From Haemophilus haemolyticus_M (GTDB lineage Bacteria > Pseudomonadota > Gammaproteobacteria > Enterobacterales > Pasteurellaceae): 64,000 nucleotides of DNA. The notes under the pieces were generated by a model. That model was given only the letters and a program-made list of their open reading frames with translations, was not told the DNA's origin and did no database searches. How positions within the stretch are numbered: the first letter of the stretch is position 1; each line of letters starts with the position of its first letter. Below, piece by piece: positions 27,266 through 35,344 of this stretch. The translations under genes and the position numbers were made by a program. The DNA lies in NCBI RefSeq assembly GCF_003490935.1, contig NZ_QQGD01000008.1, positions 14,477-78,476 on the forward strand, in the 5' to 3' direction.

Positions 27266-29182
27266 ATGATTGTATTTAGTAATCTGTCTTTAAAACGAGG
27301 ACAAACGGAACTTCTCGAAAATGCTTCTGCTACGATTAATCCCAAACAAAAAGTCGGCTTGGTGGGGAAGAATGGTTGCGGTAAGTCGTCTCTTTTTGCC
27401 TTATTAAAAAAAGAATTAACGCCAGAGGGTGGTGAGGTGAATTATCCGTCGAATTGGCGGGTATCTTGGGTGAATCAAGAAACGCCTGCATTGGATATTT
27501 CTGCGATTGATTATGTAATTCAAGGGGATCGTGAATATTGCCGCTTGCAACAAGAGCTTAAGCAGGCAAATGAACGCAATGACGGTAACGCCATTGCGCG
27601 TATTCATGGGCAATTAGAAACCTTGGATGCGTGGACAATTCAATCTCGTGCTGCGTCTTTATTGCATGGTTTAGGATTCAGTCAAGAAGAAACGACCCAG
27701 CCTGTGAAGGCTTTTTCGGGCGGTTGGCGAATGCGCTTGAATTTGGCGCAAGCATTGCTTTGTCCGTCAGATTTATTGTTACTGGATGAACCGACTAACC
27801 ATTTGGACTTGGATGCAGTTATTTGGTTAGAACGTTGGTTAGTACAATATCAAGGCACATTAGTATTAATTTCTCACGACCGTGATTTTCTAGACCCGAT
27901 TGTGACAAAAATCCTCCATATCGAAAATCAAAAGCTCAACGAATATACAGGCGATTATTCTTCTTTTGAAGTGCAACGAGCAACTAAACTGGCTCAACAA
28001 ACAGCCATGTATCGTCAGCAACAACAAAAGATTTCCCATTTACAAAAATATATTGATCGCTTTAAAGCCAAAGCGACTAAAGCCAAACAGGCGCAAAGTC
28101 GTATGAAAGCCTTAGAGCGTATGGAACTGATTGCGCCTGCTTATGTGGATAATCCTTTTACCTTTGAATTTCGTCCACCGCAATCCTTGCCGAATCCGTT
28201 GATGATGATTGAACAGGCTAGTGCTGGTTATGCTAGTGGAGAAAGTGCGGTAGAAATTTTAAGTAAAATTAAACTGAATTTGGTGCCAGGTTCGCGCATT
28301 GGTTTACTCGGGAAAAATGGTGCGGGAAAATCAACCTTGATTAAACTTTTAGCGGGAGAACTGACCGCACTTTCAGGCACGGTACAGTTGGCAAAAGGTG
28401 TTCAGCTTGGCTATTTTGCCCAGCATCAATTAGATACTTTGCGGATAGATGAATCTGCCCTGTGGCATATGCAAAAACTCGCTCCCGAGCAAACGGAGCA
28501 ACAAGTTCGCGATTATTTGGGCAGTTTTGCGTTCCACGGCGATAAAGTAAATCAAGCAGTGAAATTCTTTTCAGGAGGAGAAAAAGCCCGATTAGTGTTG
28601 GCTTTGATTGTTTGGCAAAGCCCGAATTTGTTACTACTTGATGAACCGACTAACCATTTGGATTTGGATATGCGTCAGGCATTAACGGAAGCATTGGTGG
28701 ATTACGAAGGTTCTTTGGTGGTGGTGTCTCACGATCGGCATTTATTACGCAATACCGTGGAAGAATTTTATTTGGTTAACGATAAAAAAGTGGAAGAATT
28801 TAAAGGCGATTTAGAAGACTATCAAAAATGGCTGAGTGAGCAAAACAGCAGGCCTGAAAATAAAGTTTCGGAAAACGTTGGTGATAATGAAAATTCGGTT
28901 CAAAATCGTAAGGAACAAAAACGCCGTGAAGCAGAGTTACGCCAACAAACTGCGCCATTGCGTAAAAAAATCACGCAATTAGAAGAAAAAATGAATAAAT
29001 TTTTTTCTGAGCTTACGAGCATAGAAAATCAACTGGCCGATGCCGAATTATATAATGTCGAAAATAAAGAAAAATTGACCGCACTTTTGGTTCAACAAGT
29101 GGATGTGAAGAAAGCATTAGATGATGTAGAAACGGAATGGATGACCGCACAGGAAGAATTGGAAGAAATGCTTCAAGCATAA
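27266..29182 (+). CDS. ABC-F family ATPase (YheS-like)
   Basis: 638 residues with two ABC domains and no membrane segment. Walker A motifs G-K-N-G-C-G-K-S-S and G-K-N-G-A-G-K-S-T, signatures F-S-G-G-W-R-M-R and F-S-G-G-E-K-A-R, and two L-L-L-D-E-P-T-N-H-L-D blocks are visible. The interdomain linker is charged, and a coiled-coil tail fills about residues 540-638. ABC-F proteins act on ribosomes, adjusting translation; the exact role of YheS is not settled. Confidence 0.9.
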   Translation: MIVFSNLSLKRGQTELLENASATINPKQKVGLVGKNGCGKSSLFALLKKELTPEGGEVNYPSNWRVSWVNQETPALDISAIDYVIQGDREYCRLQQELKQANERNDGNAIARIHGQLETLDAWTIQSRAASLLHGLGFSQEETTQPVKAFSGGWRMRLNLAQALLCPSDLLLLDEPTNHLDLDAVIWLERWLVQYQGTLVLISHDRDFLDPIVTKILHIENQKLNEYTGDYSSFEVQRATKLAQQTAMYRQQQQKISHLQKYIDRFKAKATKAKQAQSRMKALERMELIAPAYVDNPFTFEFRPPQSLPNPLMMIEQASAGYASGESAVEILSKIKLNLVPGSRIGLLGKNGAGKSTLIKLLAGELTALSGTVQLAKGVQLGYFAQHQLDTLRIDESALWHMQKLAPEQTEQQVRDYLGSFAFHGDKVNQAVKFFSGGEKARLVLALIVWQSPNLLLLDEPTNHLDLDMRQALTEALVDYEGSLVVVSHDRHLLRNTVEEFYLVNDKKVEEFKGDLEDYQKWLSEQNSRPENKVSENVGDNENSVQNRKEQKRREAELRQQTAPLRKKITQLEEKMNKFFSELTSIENQLADAELYNVENKEKLTALLVQQVDVKKALDDVETEWMTAQEELEEMLQA

Positions 29183-29191
29183 GGACAGATT

Positions 29192-29728
29192 ATGAATCAA
29201 AGCCTTTTTCATCATAGCAAACAACAGGAATATTGCCCTCAATGTGGTGCGTCTTTGCAAATTAAACAAGGCAAAAAAGGGCTGTTTTTAGGTTGCTCTG
29301 CTTATCCTGAATGTGATTATTTGCGTCCTTTGCAACGATCGGAGCATAAAGTATTAAAAACACTTGATGAAATTTGCCCGAAGTGCGGTAATTTGTTGCA
29401 GTTGAAACAAGGCAGTTTTGGGATGTTTATTGGTTGTAGCCATTATCCTGAATGTGATTTTGTGGTGCGGGAAGAATCTGAATCTGAGGAAAAAATTGCT
29501 TGTCCTGAATGTAAAACTGGGCATTTAATTTCTCGTCGGGGTCGCCAAGGAAAAATTTTTTACGGCTGTGATAATTTCCCTAAATGTAAATTTTCTTTGC
29601 CTGCCAAGCCTTATACCGTGCCTTGCCCAACCTGCCATTTCCCACTTTCTTTGTTAAAAAGCGAAGATGGGGAAAAACAAATTTTACAGTGTGCAAATAA
29701 AACTTGCCGTCATATTTTTGAGCAATAA
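29192..29728 (+). CDS. yrdD: topoisomerase C-terminal-type zinc-finger protein YrdD
   Basis: 178 residues containing four copies of the C-x2-C-x(n)-C-x4-C zinc ribbon found at the C-terminus of DNA topoisomerase I, but no topoisomerase catalytic domain. It therefore probably binds single-stranded nucleic acid. Start ATG is nine bases after the ABC-F gene. The yrdD-tsaC-aroE order matches E. coli. Confidence 0.85.
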   Translation: MNQSLFHHSKQQEYCPQCGASLQIKQGKKGLFLGCSAYPECDYLRPLQRSEHKVLKTLDEICPKCGNLLQLKQGSFGMFIGCSHYPECDFVVREESESEEKIACPECKTGHLISRRGRQGKIFYGCDNFPKCKFSLPAKPYTVPCPTCHFPLSLLKSEDGEKQILQCANKTCRHIFEQ

Positions 29729-29743
29729 AAGTAAAAGAGTGAA

Positions 29744-30295
29744 ATGAATAGAGAACAAATCGCCGAGGCCCTTCGACAAAATCAAGTGGTTGCTTATCCC
29801 ACTGAAGCTGTATTTGGCTTGGGCTGTAATCCCCAAAGCGAAAGTGCGGTAAAAAAATTACTTGATTTAAAGCAACGTCCAGTGGAAAAAGGGCTGATTT
29901 TAGTAGCACCGAGCTTGGATTTTTTCCGTCCTTTTGTTGATTTTGAACAGATTAACGATGAACAGCTTTCTCGCCTGCAAGGTAAATATAAACGTCCAAC
30001 CACTTGGATTGTGCCAGCAAAATCGACCACCCCGCACTTTCTCACAGGCAAATTTGATAGCATCGCGGTACGTTTGTGTGATCACCCTTCCGTAAAAGCC
30101 TTATGTGAACTCACGGGGTTTGCATTGACTTCAACTAGCGCCAATCTGACTGGTGAGCCACCTTGCCGCACCGCCGATGAAGTGCAGTCACAATTCGGTG
30201 CAGATTTTCCAGTATTAGATGAAACTGTGGACGGCGCACTCAATCCATCCGAAATACGAGACTTGCGCACAAATCAACTTTTTAGACGGGGATAA
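29744..30295 (+). CDS. tsaC: threonylcarbamoyl-AMP synthase
   Basis: 183 residues, YrdC/Sua5 fold. It makes threonylcarbamoyl-AMP, the donor for the t6A37 modification of tRNAs that read ANN codons. The conserved start V-V-A-Y-P-T-E-A-V-F-G-L-G and later A-L-T-S-T-S-A-N-L-T-G-E mark the nucleotide site. The short form without a Sua5 C-terminal domain is typical of enterobacteria. It lies three bases upstream of aroE. Confidence 0.94.
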   Translation: MNREQIAEALRQNQVVAYPTEAVFGLGCNPQSESAVKKLLDLKQRPVEKGLILVAPSLDFFRPFVDFEQINDEQLSRLQGKYKRPTTWIVPAKSTTPHFLTGKFDSIAVRLCDHPSVKALCELTGFALTSTSANLTGEPPCRTADEVQSQFGADFPVLDETVDGALNPSEIRDLRTNQLFRRG

Positions 30296-30298
30296 TTT

Positions 30299-31105
30299 AT
30301 GGAGCTTTATGCTGTGTGGGGCAATCCGATTGCGCAAAGTAAATCGCCATTAATTCAACGTCAGTTAGCAGCGCAAACGCATCAAACCATGGAATACATT
30401 GCAAAATTAGGTGATCTTGATGTTTTTGAACAACAGCTTTTGGCATTTTTTGAGGATGGTGCGAAAGGTTGCAATATTACTTCGCCTTTTAAAGAACGAG
30501 CTTATCAGCTGGCAGACGAATATAGCCAACGAGCAAAACTGGCGGAAGCCTGTAATACTCTCAAAAAACTCAATGATGGAAAACTTTATGCAGATAACAC
30601 TGATGGGATTGGCTTAGTGACGGATTTAGCGCGTTTAAATTGGCTTCGTCCAAATCAACACGTATTAATCTTGGGGGCGGGCGGAGCAACAAAAGGCGTA
30701 TTATTACCACTTTTACAAGCTCAACAAAACATTGTGCTTGCCAACCGCACTTTTTTGAAAGCCAAAGAATTGGCCGAAAGATTTCAGCCTTATGGCAATA
30801 TTCAAGCTGCCTCAGTGGATGCTATTCCGCTACAAACTTATGATTTGGTGATTAATGCGACTTCCGCTGGATTAAGTGGTGGAACGGCTCCAGTTGATAC
30901 TGAAATTTTAAAATTGGGCTCGGCTTTTTATGATATGCAATATGCGAAAGGCATAGACACGCCATTTATCGCATTATGCAAAAGTTTGGGTTTAACAAAT
31001 GTTAGCGATGGCTTTGGAATGTTGGTCGCGCAAGCAGCACATTCTTTCCATTTATGGCGAGGCGTAATGCCAGATTTTGTCGCGGTTTATGAGCAATTAA
31101 AATAA
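30299..31105 (+). CDS. aroE: shikimate dehydrogenase (NADP)
   Basis: 268 residues. It reduces 3-dehydroshikimate in the aromatic amino-acid pathway. The opening A-V-W-G-N-P-I-A-Q-S-K-S-P is the shikimate-binding site. N-I-T-S-P-F-K-E carries the catalytic lysine near residue 66. The NADP loop L-G-A-G-G-A-T-K-G lies near residue 127. The start is three bases after tsaC, with a GGGG site before it, so the two are tightly coupled. Confidence 0.95.
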   Translation: MELYAVWGNPIAQSKSPLIQRQLAAQTHQTMEYIAKLGDLDVFEQQLLAFFEDGAKGCNITSPFKERAYQLADEYSQRAKLAEACNTLKKLNDGKLYADNTDGIGLVTDLARLNWLRPNQHVLILGAGGATKGVLLPLLQAQQNIVLANRTFLKAKELAERFQPYGNIQAASVDAIPLQTYDLVINATSAGLSGGTAPVDTEILKLGSAFYDMQYAKGIDTPFIALCKSLGLTNVSDGFGMLVAQAAHSFHLWRGVMPDFVAVYEQLK

Positions 31106-31116
31106 GGTAATTGACA

Positions 31117-31869
31117 ATGAAAAGTAAATACAGCGACTTTATGGTGTATGTCGATGAAAGTGGAGACCACAGTCTACAGTCAATCGACAAAAACTACCCT
31201 GTGTTTGTGTTTGCATTCTGTATTTTTTATAAAAATCATTATAGGAATAATATTGTTCCACAGATACAGAAGCTAAAATTTGATTATTTTGGTCATGATA
31301 TGGTGATATTGCATGAGCATGAAATCCGTAAAGAAAAAGGCGATTTTAATATTTTCACTTCTCGTGAACAGCGTGAAGGTTTTATGGAACGTATTTCATC
31401 TATTATTGAAAATACTAATTTTATTCTTGCTGCTTGTGCGATTGATAAGCGAAAAATGCCACAAAATGAAACAACACACCCTTATCATTTTTCACTTAAA
31501 CATTGTTTAGAAACCCTATACGAATTTGTTTGTGAAAAGCATCAAGAAGATAAAATCACTTTTGTTGCCGTGGAAAGCCGTGGACGTAATGAGGATAGAG
31601 AGTTAGAGCTGGAATTTTTACGTATTTGTGATGGACAAAATAAATTCAAAAAGCCTTTGCCTTTTCAAGTAAAAATTGTGCCAAAACAGATTAATTCTGT
31701 AGGACTACAGGTGGCTGATTTGGTAGCAAGGCCTATCGGAAGATATATTTTAGATAGCAACCAGCCAAATCGAGCCTTTGAGATTCTTAAAAAGAAATTT
31801 TATTGTGAAGGTGGAAGAAAAATACTGGGGGAAAATTTTGATCAAAAAGGACTGAAACATTTTCCTTAG
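31117..31869 (+). CDS. DUF3800 family protein
   Basis: 250 residues from ATG 31117 (a TTG six bases earlier is possible). The family's hallmark opening V-Y-V-D-E-S-G-D-H is present, as is the late L-Q-V-A-D-L-V-A motif; together these acidic residues suggest an RNase H-like fold. DUF3800 proteins are often found on mobile elements and near defence genes, and their function is unproven. It lies 11 bases after aroE with no promoter of its own visible, between housekeeping genes, and is AT-rich. It looks like a single-gene insertion. Confidence 0.85.
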   Translation: MKSKYSDFMVYVDESGDHSLQSIDKNYPVFVFAFCIFYKNHYRNNIVPQIQKLKFDYFGHDMVILHEHEIRKEKGDFNIFTSREQREGFMERISSIIENTNFILAACAIDKRKMPQNETTHPYHFSLKHCLETLYEFVCEKHQEDKITFVAVESRGRNEDRELELEFLRICDGQNKFKKPLPFQVKIVPKQINSVGLQVADLVARPIGRYILDSNQPNRAFEILKKKFYCEGGRKILGENFDQKGLKHFP

Positions 31870-31983
31870 TCCTAAAAAGCGAAAAGCCTCAATGAAACCC
31901 ACTGAAGCTATAACGCCGACCAAGCACCCTCGATCCACTTGGCTTGGAATATATCAAAACGTTTTATTTTGTCAAGTTTTAAT

Positions 31984-32547
31984 ATGCAACAAATAACAAG
32001 ATGCCCTTGGGTTGGTGAACAGCCTATTTATATTGATTATCATGACAAGGAATGGGGAAAGCCTGAATTCGATAGCCAAAAGCTATTTGAAAAAATTTGT
32101 TTGGAAGGGCAACAAGCGGGGCTTTCGTGGATTACAGTTTTGAAAAAACGTGAATCTTACCGTGTAGCCTTTCATCAATTTGATCCGAAAAAAATCGCAA
32201 AAATGACCGCACTTGATATTGATGCTTGTATGAAAAATACAGGATTAATTCGCCATCGAGCCAAGTTAGAAGCCATTGTTAAAAATGCGAAAGCTTATTT
32301 GGCGATGGAAAAGTGCGGTGAAAATTTCAGTGATTTTATTTGGTCATTTGTGAATCATAAACCGATTGTCAATGATGTGCCTGATTTGCGAACTGTGCCA
32401 GCTAAAACAGAAGCATCTAAAGCACTTTCTAAAGCCTTAAAAAAACGTGGTTTCGTCTTTGTTGGCGAAACCACGTGCTATGCGTTTATGCAGTCTATGG
32501 GGTTAGTGGACGATCATTTAAATAATTGTCCTTGCAAAACTCGCTAG
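31984..32547 (+). CDS. tag: 3-methyladenine DNA glycosylase I
   Basis: 187 residues from ATG 31984; the frame opens at 31939, but the family N-terminus fits the later start. It excises N3-methyladenine from DNA. Zinc ligands fit C7 in R-C-P-W, H in D-Y-H-D-K-E-W-G, and H and C in the tail D-D-H-L-N-N-C. The substrate-pocket region L-S-W-I-T-V-L-K-K-R-E is conserved. The ribosome site is weak. The last four bases overlap the end of the converging glycosyltransferase gene. Confidence 0.93.
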   Translation: MQQITRCPWVGEQPIYIDYHDKEWGKPEFDSQKLFEKICLEGQQAGLSWITVLKKRESYRVAFHQFDPKKIAKMTALDIDACMKNTGLIRHRAKLEAIVKNAKAYLAMEKCGENFSDFIWSFVNHKPIVNDVPDLRTVPAKTEASKALSKALKKRGFVFVGETTCYAFMQSMGLVDDHLNNCPCKTR

Positions 32548-33317
32548 TGTTTATGTTGATCTCGCTCCCATAAATCGGCGTATTTTACAAAGGTTGAATG
32601 CGCCGATAACACTGCTAATAAAAATCCTTGTTTGCCATCTAAAAAACCCGCTTTTAACAAATACATCTTCACAAAACAACTGAGCGCGTGGGTGATTCCT
32701 TGCCAAAGCGTTGCTTTTTTTCCTTTAGCTTGGCGTTGGTCTGCCCAAGCTTTTGCATAATCCGCTGATTTCACTAGATAATGATGGATACTTTTATAAG
32801 TGAAATGCTCTAAATCACCTGTCAATTTTTCTACTTTTGTCCCAGCAGGAAATTCCACTTTTTCATGCACAAGTGAGTCGTTATATTGCGCATAATTTGT
32901 GCGATAGAGACGAACCACATAATCGGGATACCAGCCTGAATGGCGAATTTCACGCCCAAATACTTCACTCACTCGTGGAATTTCATAAACGGTATTTTCT
33001 CGATCATTTTTAACCGCACTTAAGATAGCCTGTTGTAGCTTGGGTGTAACGCGTTCGTCTGCATCTAGCCAGAGTACATAATCACTGGTTACATATTGTT
33101 GGGCTAATTGGCGTTGTTTACCAAAGCCCAGCCACTGGCTATTTTTGTAGAATTTTACCCCCCCCCCCCCGTAATTGAGTGCAATTTCTTTGGTGTTATC
33201 TGTGCTACCAGAATCTAGAATGATAATCTCATCCACCCAATCTTTCACGGTATCTAAGCAATTCGCTAGATCTTGTGCTTCATTTTTTACAATCATCGCA
33301 ACGCTAATTGTAGGCAT
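32544..33317 (-). CDS. lgtF: LPS core beta-1,4-glucosyltransferase (LgtF/WaaE family), phase-variable candidate
   Basis: 257 residues, a GT2 family transferase. S-V-A-M-I-V-K-N-E-A opens the nucleotide fold, and W-L-D-A-D-E-R-V is the DXD-type metal site near residue 97. In Haemophilus this family adds the first glucose to heptose I of the lipooligosaccharide core, and it lies beside waaA-coaD as expected. Residues 50-53 are four glycines encoded by a run of 13 G. The frame is open with 13, and a change of one base would bring an early stop. Exact acceptor assignment is by family and position. Confidence 0.82.
   Translation of the reverse strand: MPTISVAMIVKNEAQDLANCLDTVKDWVDEIIILDSGSTDNTKEIALNYGGGGVKFYKNSQWLGFGKQRQLAQQYVTSDYVLWLDADERVTPKLQQAILSAVKNDRENTVYEIPRVSEVFGREIRHSGWYPDYVVRLYRTNYAQYNDSLVHEKVEFPAGTKVEKLTGDLEHFTYKSIHHYLVKSADYAKAWADQRQAKGKKATLWQGITHALSCFVKMYLLKAGFLDGKQGFLLAVLSAHSTFVKYADLWERDQHKH
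33158..33170 (-). repeat. 13-G homopolymer tract inside lgtF
   Basis: Thirteen C on the plus strand (G on the coding strand) at codons 50-54 of the glucosyltransferase gene. With 12 G the next codon is TAA. With 14 or 11 G the frame reaches TAG within about six codons. The tract length therefore decides whether the protein is made. Confidence 0.9.
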
Positions 33318-33379
33318 ATTTTCAATCCTTTTTTTGCTATACTAGCCGAAATTTTTTCAAGTATAACCGAATTTCATTT

Positions 33380-34663
33380 ATGTGGCGTTTTTTTTATACC
33401 AGCTTGCTTTTAATTTGCCAGCCGTTGATATTGTGTTTTATTGGCTTGCTCAGTGTTAAATCTCCACGTTATCGTCAGCGTTTGGCTGAACGTTATGGTT
33501 TTTATGGCAATGCGCCTTGCCCACCACCACAAGGGATCTTTATCCATGCTGCCTCCGTAGGGGAAGTGATTGCTGCGACACCGCTGGTTCGCCAATTGCA
33601 ACAAGATTATCCACATTTATCCATTACTTTTACGACTTTTACTCCCACAGGTTCAGAACGCGTAAAAGCCACTTTTGGAAACAGCGTTTTTCATTATTAT
33701 CTCCCCTTTGATTTGCCTTTTTCGATCCATCGTTTTATTAATTTTGTACAACCTAAATTATGTATCGTGATGGAAACAGAACTTTGGCCTAATCTTATTC
33801 ATCAATTATTTTTGCGCAATATCCCATTTGTCATCGCTAATGCTCGTTTATCCGCGCGTTCTGCACATCGTTACGGAAAAATAAAAGCGCGCTTACAAAC
33901 AATGTGGTCGCAAATTAGCTTGATTGCAGCACAAGATCATATTAGCGGAAAACGCTATGCCACTTTGGGATATCCAAAGGAAAAATTGAATATCACGGGC
34001 AATATTAAATATGATCTCTCCATCTCTGATGAGTTACGTGAAAAGATTGATGCTTTACGAGCACTTTGGGTAAAAAATCGTCCTATTTGGATTGCGGCGA
34101 GTACCCATGAAGGCGAAGAGCAAATTATCTTACAAGCACATCGCCAATTATTGGAAAAATACCCAAACTTATTGTTATTACTCGTTCCACGCCATCCAGA
34201 GCGTTTTAATGTGGTGGCTGATTTACTTAAAAAGGAAAAATTTCAATTTATTCGTCGCTCCACAAATGAATTACCAAATGAAAATACTCAAGTGATTTTG
34301 GGCGATAGTATGGGCGAACTGATGTTGATGTATGGCATTTCCGATATTGCTTTTGTGGGGGGAAGCCTTGTGAAACATGGTGGACATAATCCACTGGAAC
34401 CTCTTGCATTTAAAATACCAGTGATTACCGGCAAGCATACTTTCAATTTCCCTGAGATATTCCGAATGCTGGTGGAAGTACAAGGTGTGTTGGAAGTTAA
34501 TTCAACCGCAGATGCCTTAGAACGCGCAGTAGAAGCCTTATTAAACTCAAAAGAAGCTTGCGAACGTTTAGGCAATGCTGGCTATGAAGTGCTGATGGAA
34601 AACCGTGGCGCATTACAGCGTTTGTTAGATTTATTAAAACCTTATTTGGAGCTCAATGTATGA
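33380..34663 (+). CDS. waaA: 3-deoxy-D-manno-octulosonic acid (Kdo) transferase
   Basis: 427 residues. An N-terminal membrane anchor (about residues 4-22) precedes a GT30 fold. It adds Kdo to the lipid A precursor; the Haemophilus enzyme adds a single Kdo. H-A-A-S-V-G-E-V near residue 57 holds the catalytic region, and G-G-S-L-V-K-H-G-G-H-N-P-L-E-P near residue 330 binds CMP-Kdo. It overlaps coaD by four bases (ATGA), the same arrangement as in E. coli, and is divergent from lgtF. Confidence 0.95.
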   Translation: MWRFFYTSLLLICQPLILCFIGLLSVKSPRYRQRLAERYGFYGNAPCPPPQGIFIHAASVGEVIAATPLVRQLQQDYPHLSITFTTFTPTGSERVKATFGNSVFHYYLPFDLPFSIHRFINFVQPKLCIVMETELWPNLIHQLFLRNIPFVIANARLSARSAHRYGKIKARLQTMWSQISLIAAQDHISGKRYATLGYPKEKLNITGNIKYDLSISDELREKIDALRALWVKNRPIWIAASTHEGEEQIILQAHRQLLEKYPNLLLLLVPRHPERFNVVADLLKKEKFQFIRRSTNELPNENTQVILGDSMGELMLMYGISDIAFVGGSLVKHGGHNPLEPLAFKIPVITGKHTFNFPEIFRMLVEVQGVLEVNSTADALERAVEALLNSKEACERLGNAGYEVLMENRGALQRLLDLLKPYLELNV

Positions 34664-35133
34664 CGAGCGTGATTTATCCCGGTACATTTGACCCGATTAC
34701 GAATGGTCATTTAGATATAATTGAAAGAAGTGCGGTGATTTTTCCTCGTGTTTTAGTGGCGGTGGCGAATAGCCCAAGCAAAAAGCCACTATTTTCTTTG
34801 GATGAGCGCGTAGAGCTTGTGCGTCAATCTGTTGCGCATTTATCCAATGTGGAGGTTTTTGGCTTTTCTGATTTGTTGGCCAATGTGATTAAGCAGCACA
34901 ATATTTCTGCCATTATTCGTGGCGTACGCACGACAACAGATTTTGAATATGAACTTCAATTAGCGGCACTGAATCGTTTACTCACAAAAGGCGTAGATAG
35001 TCTGTTTTTCCCTCCAGCAGAAAAATGGGCGTTTGTTTCTTCCACCATTGTGCGTGAAATTTATTTACATGGCGGAGATGTCGCTGAGCTAGTTCCTGTG
35101 CCTGTGTTCAATGCGTTAAAAGCACGATGGTAA
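34660..35133 (+). CDS. coaD: phosphopantetheine adenylyltransferase
   Basis: 157 residues. It makes dephospho-CoA from phosphopantetheine and ATP. T-F-D-P-I-T-N-G-H-L-D contains the nucleotidyltransferase H-x-G-H-type site, and F-V-S-S-T-I-V-R-E-I the second signature. The start overlaps the waaA stop by four bases and its own end overlaps the following lipoprotein gene by seven bases, so this is a tightly packed operon. Confidence 0.96.
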   Translation: MTSVIYPGTFDPITNGHLDIIERSAVIFPRVLVAVANSPSKKPLFSLDERVELVRQSVAHLSNVEVFGFSDLLANVIKQHNISAIIRGVRTTTDFEYELQLAALNRLLTKGVDSLFFPPAEKWAFVSSTIVREIYLHGGDVAELVPVPVFNALKARW

Positions 35134-35339
35134 AAACCTTTATTTTTTTAACCGCACTTATCGCGTTATCTGGTTGTGGTTCCGTGGTCAAACTTATCGA
35201 TTCAACAGAAAAATATACCGCCTATGCAGGGGCGGCTTATGATCTTGAAATGGCGCAACAATGGGGATTACCAATCTTAGATTTGCCCCTCTCATTTTTA
35301 TTAGACACCGTATTACTGCCCTATGCGTGGGCCCAATAA
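35127..35339 (+). CDS. YceK/YidQ-like small lipoprotein
   Basis: 70 residues. Signal sequence with a lipobox L-S-G-C17, so a lipoprotein. The body, including G-A-A-Y-D-L-E and L-P-L-S-F-L-L-D-T-V-L-L-P, fits the DUF1375 (YceK/YidQ) family of outer-membrane lipoproteins of unknown role. It starts inside the coaD end and stops five bases before rep, so it is part of the same transcript. Confidence 0.82.
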   Translation: MVKTFIFLTALIALSGCGSVVKLIDSTEKYTAYAGAAYDLEMAQQWGLPILDLPLSFLLDTVLLPYAWAQ

Positions 35340-35344
35340 TTCTT

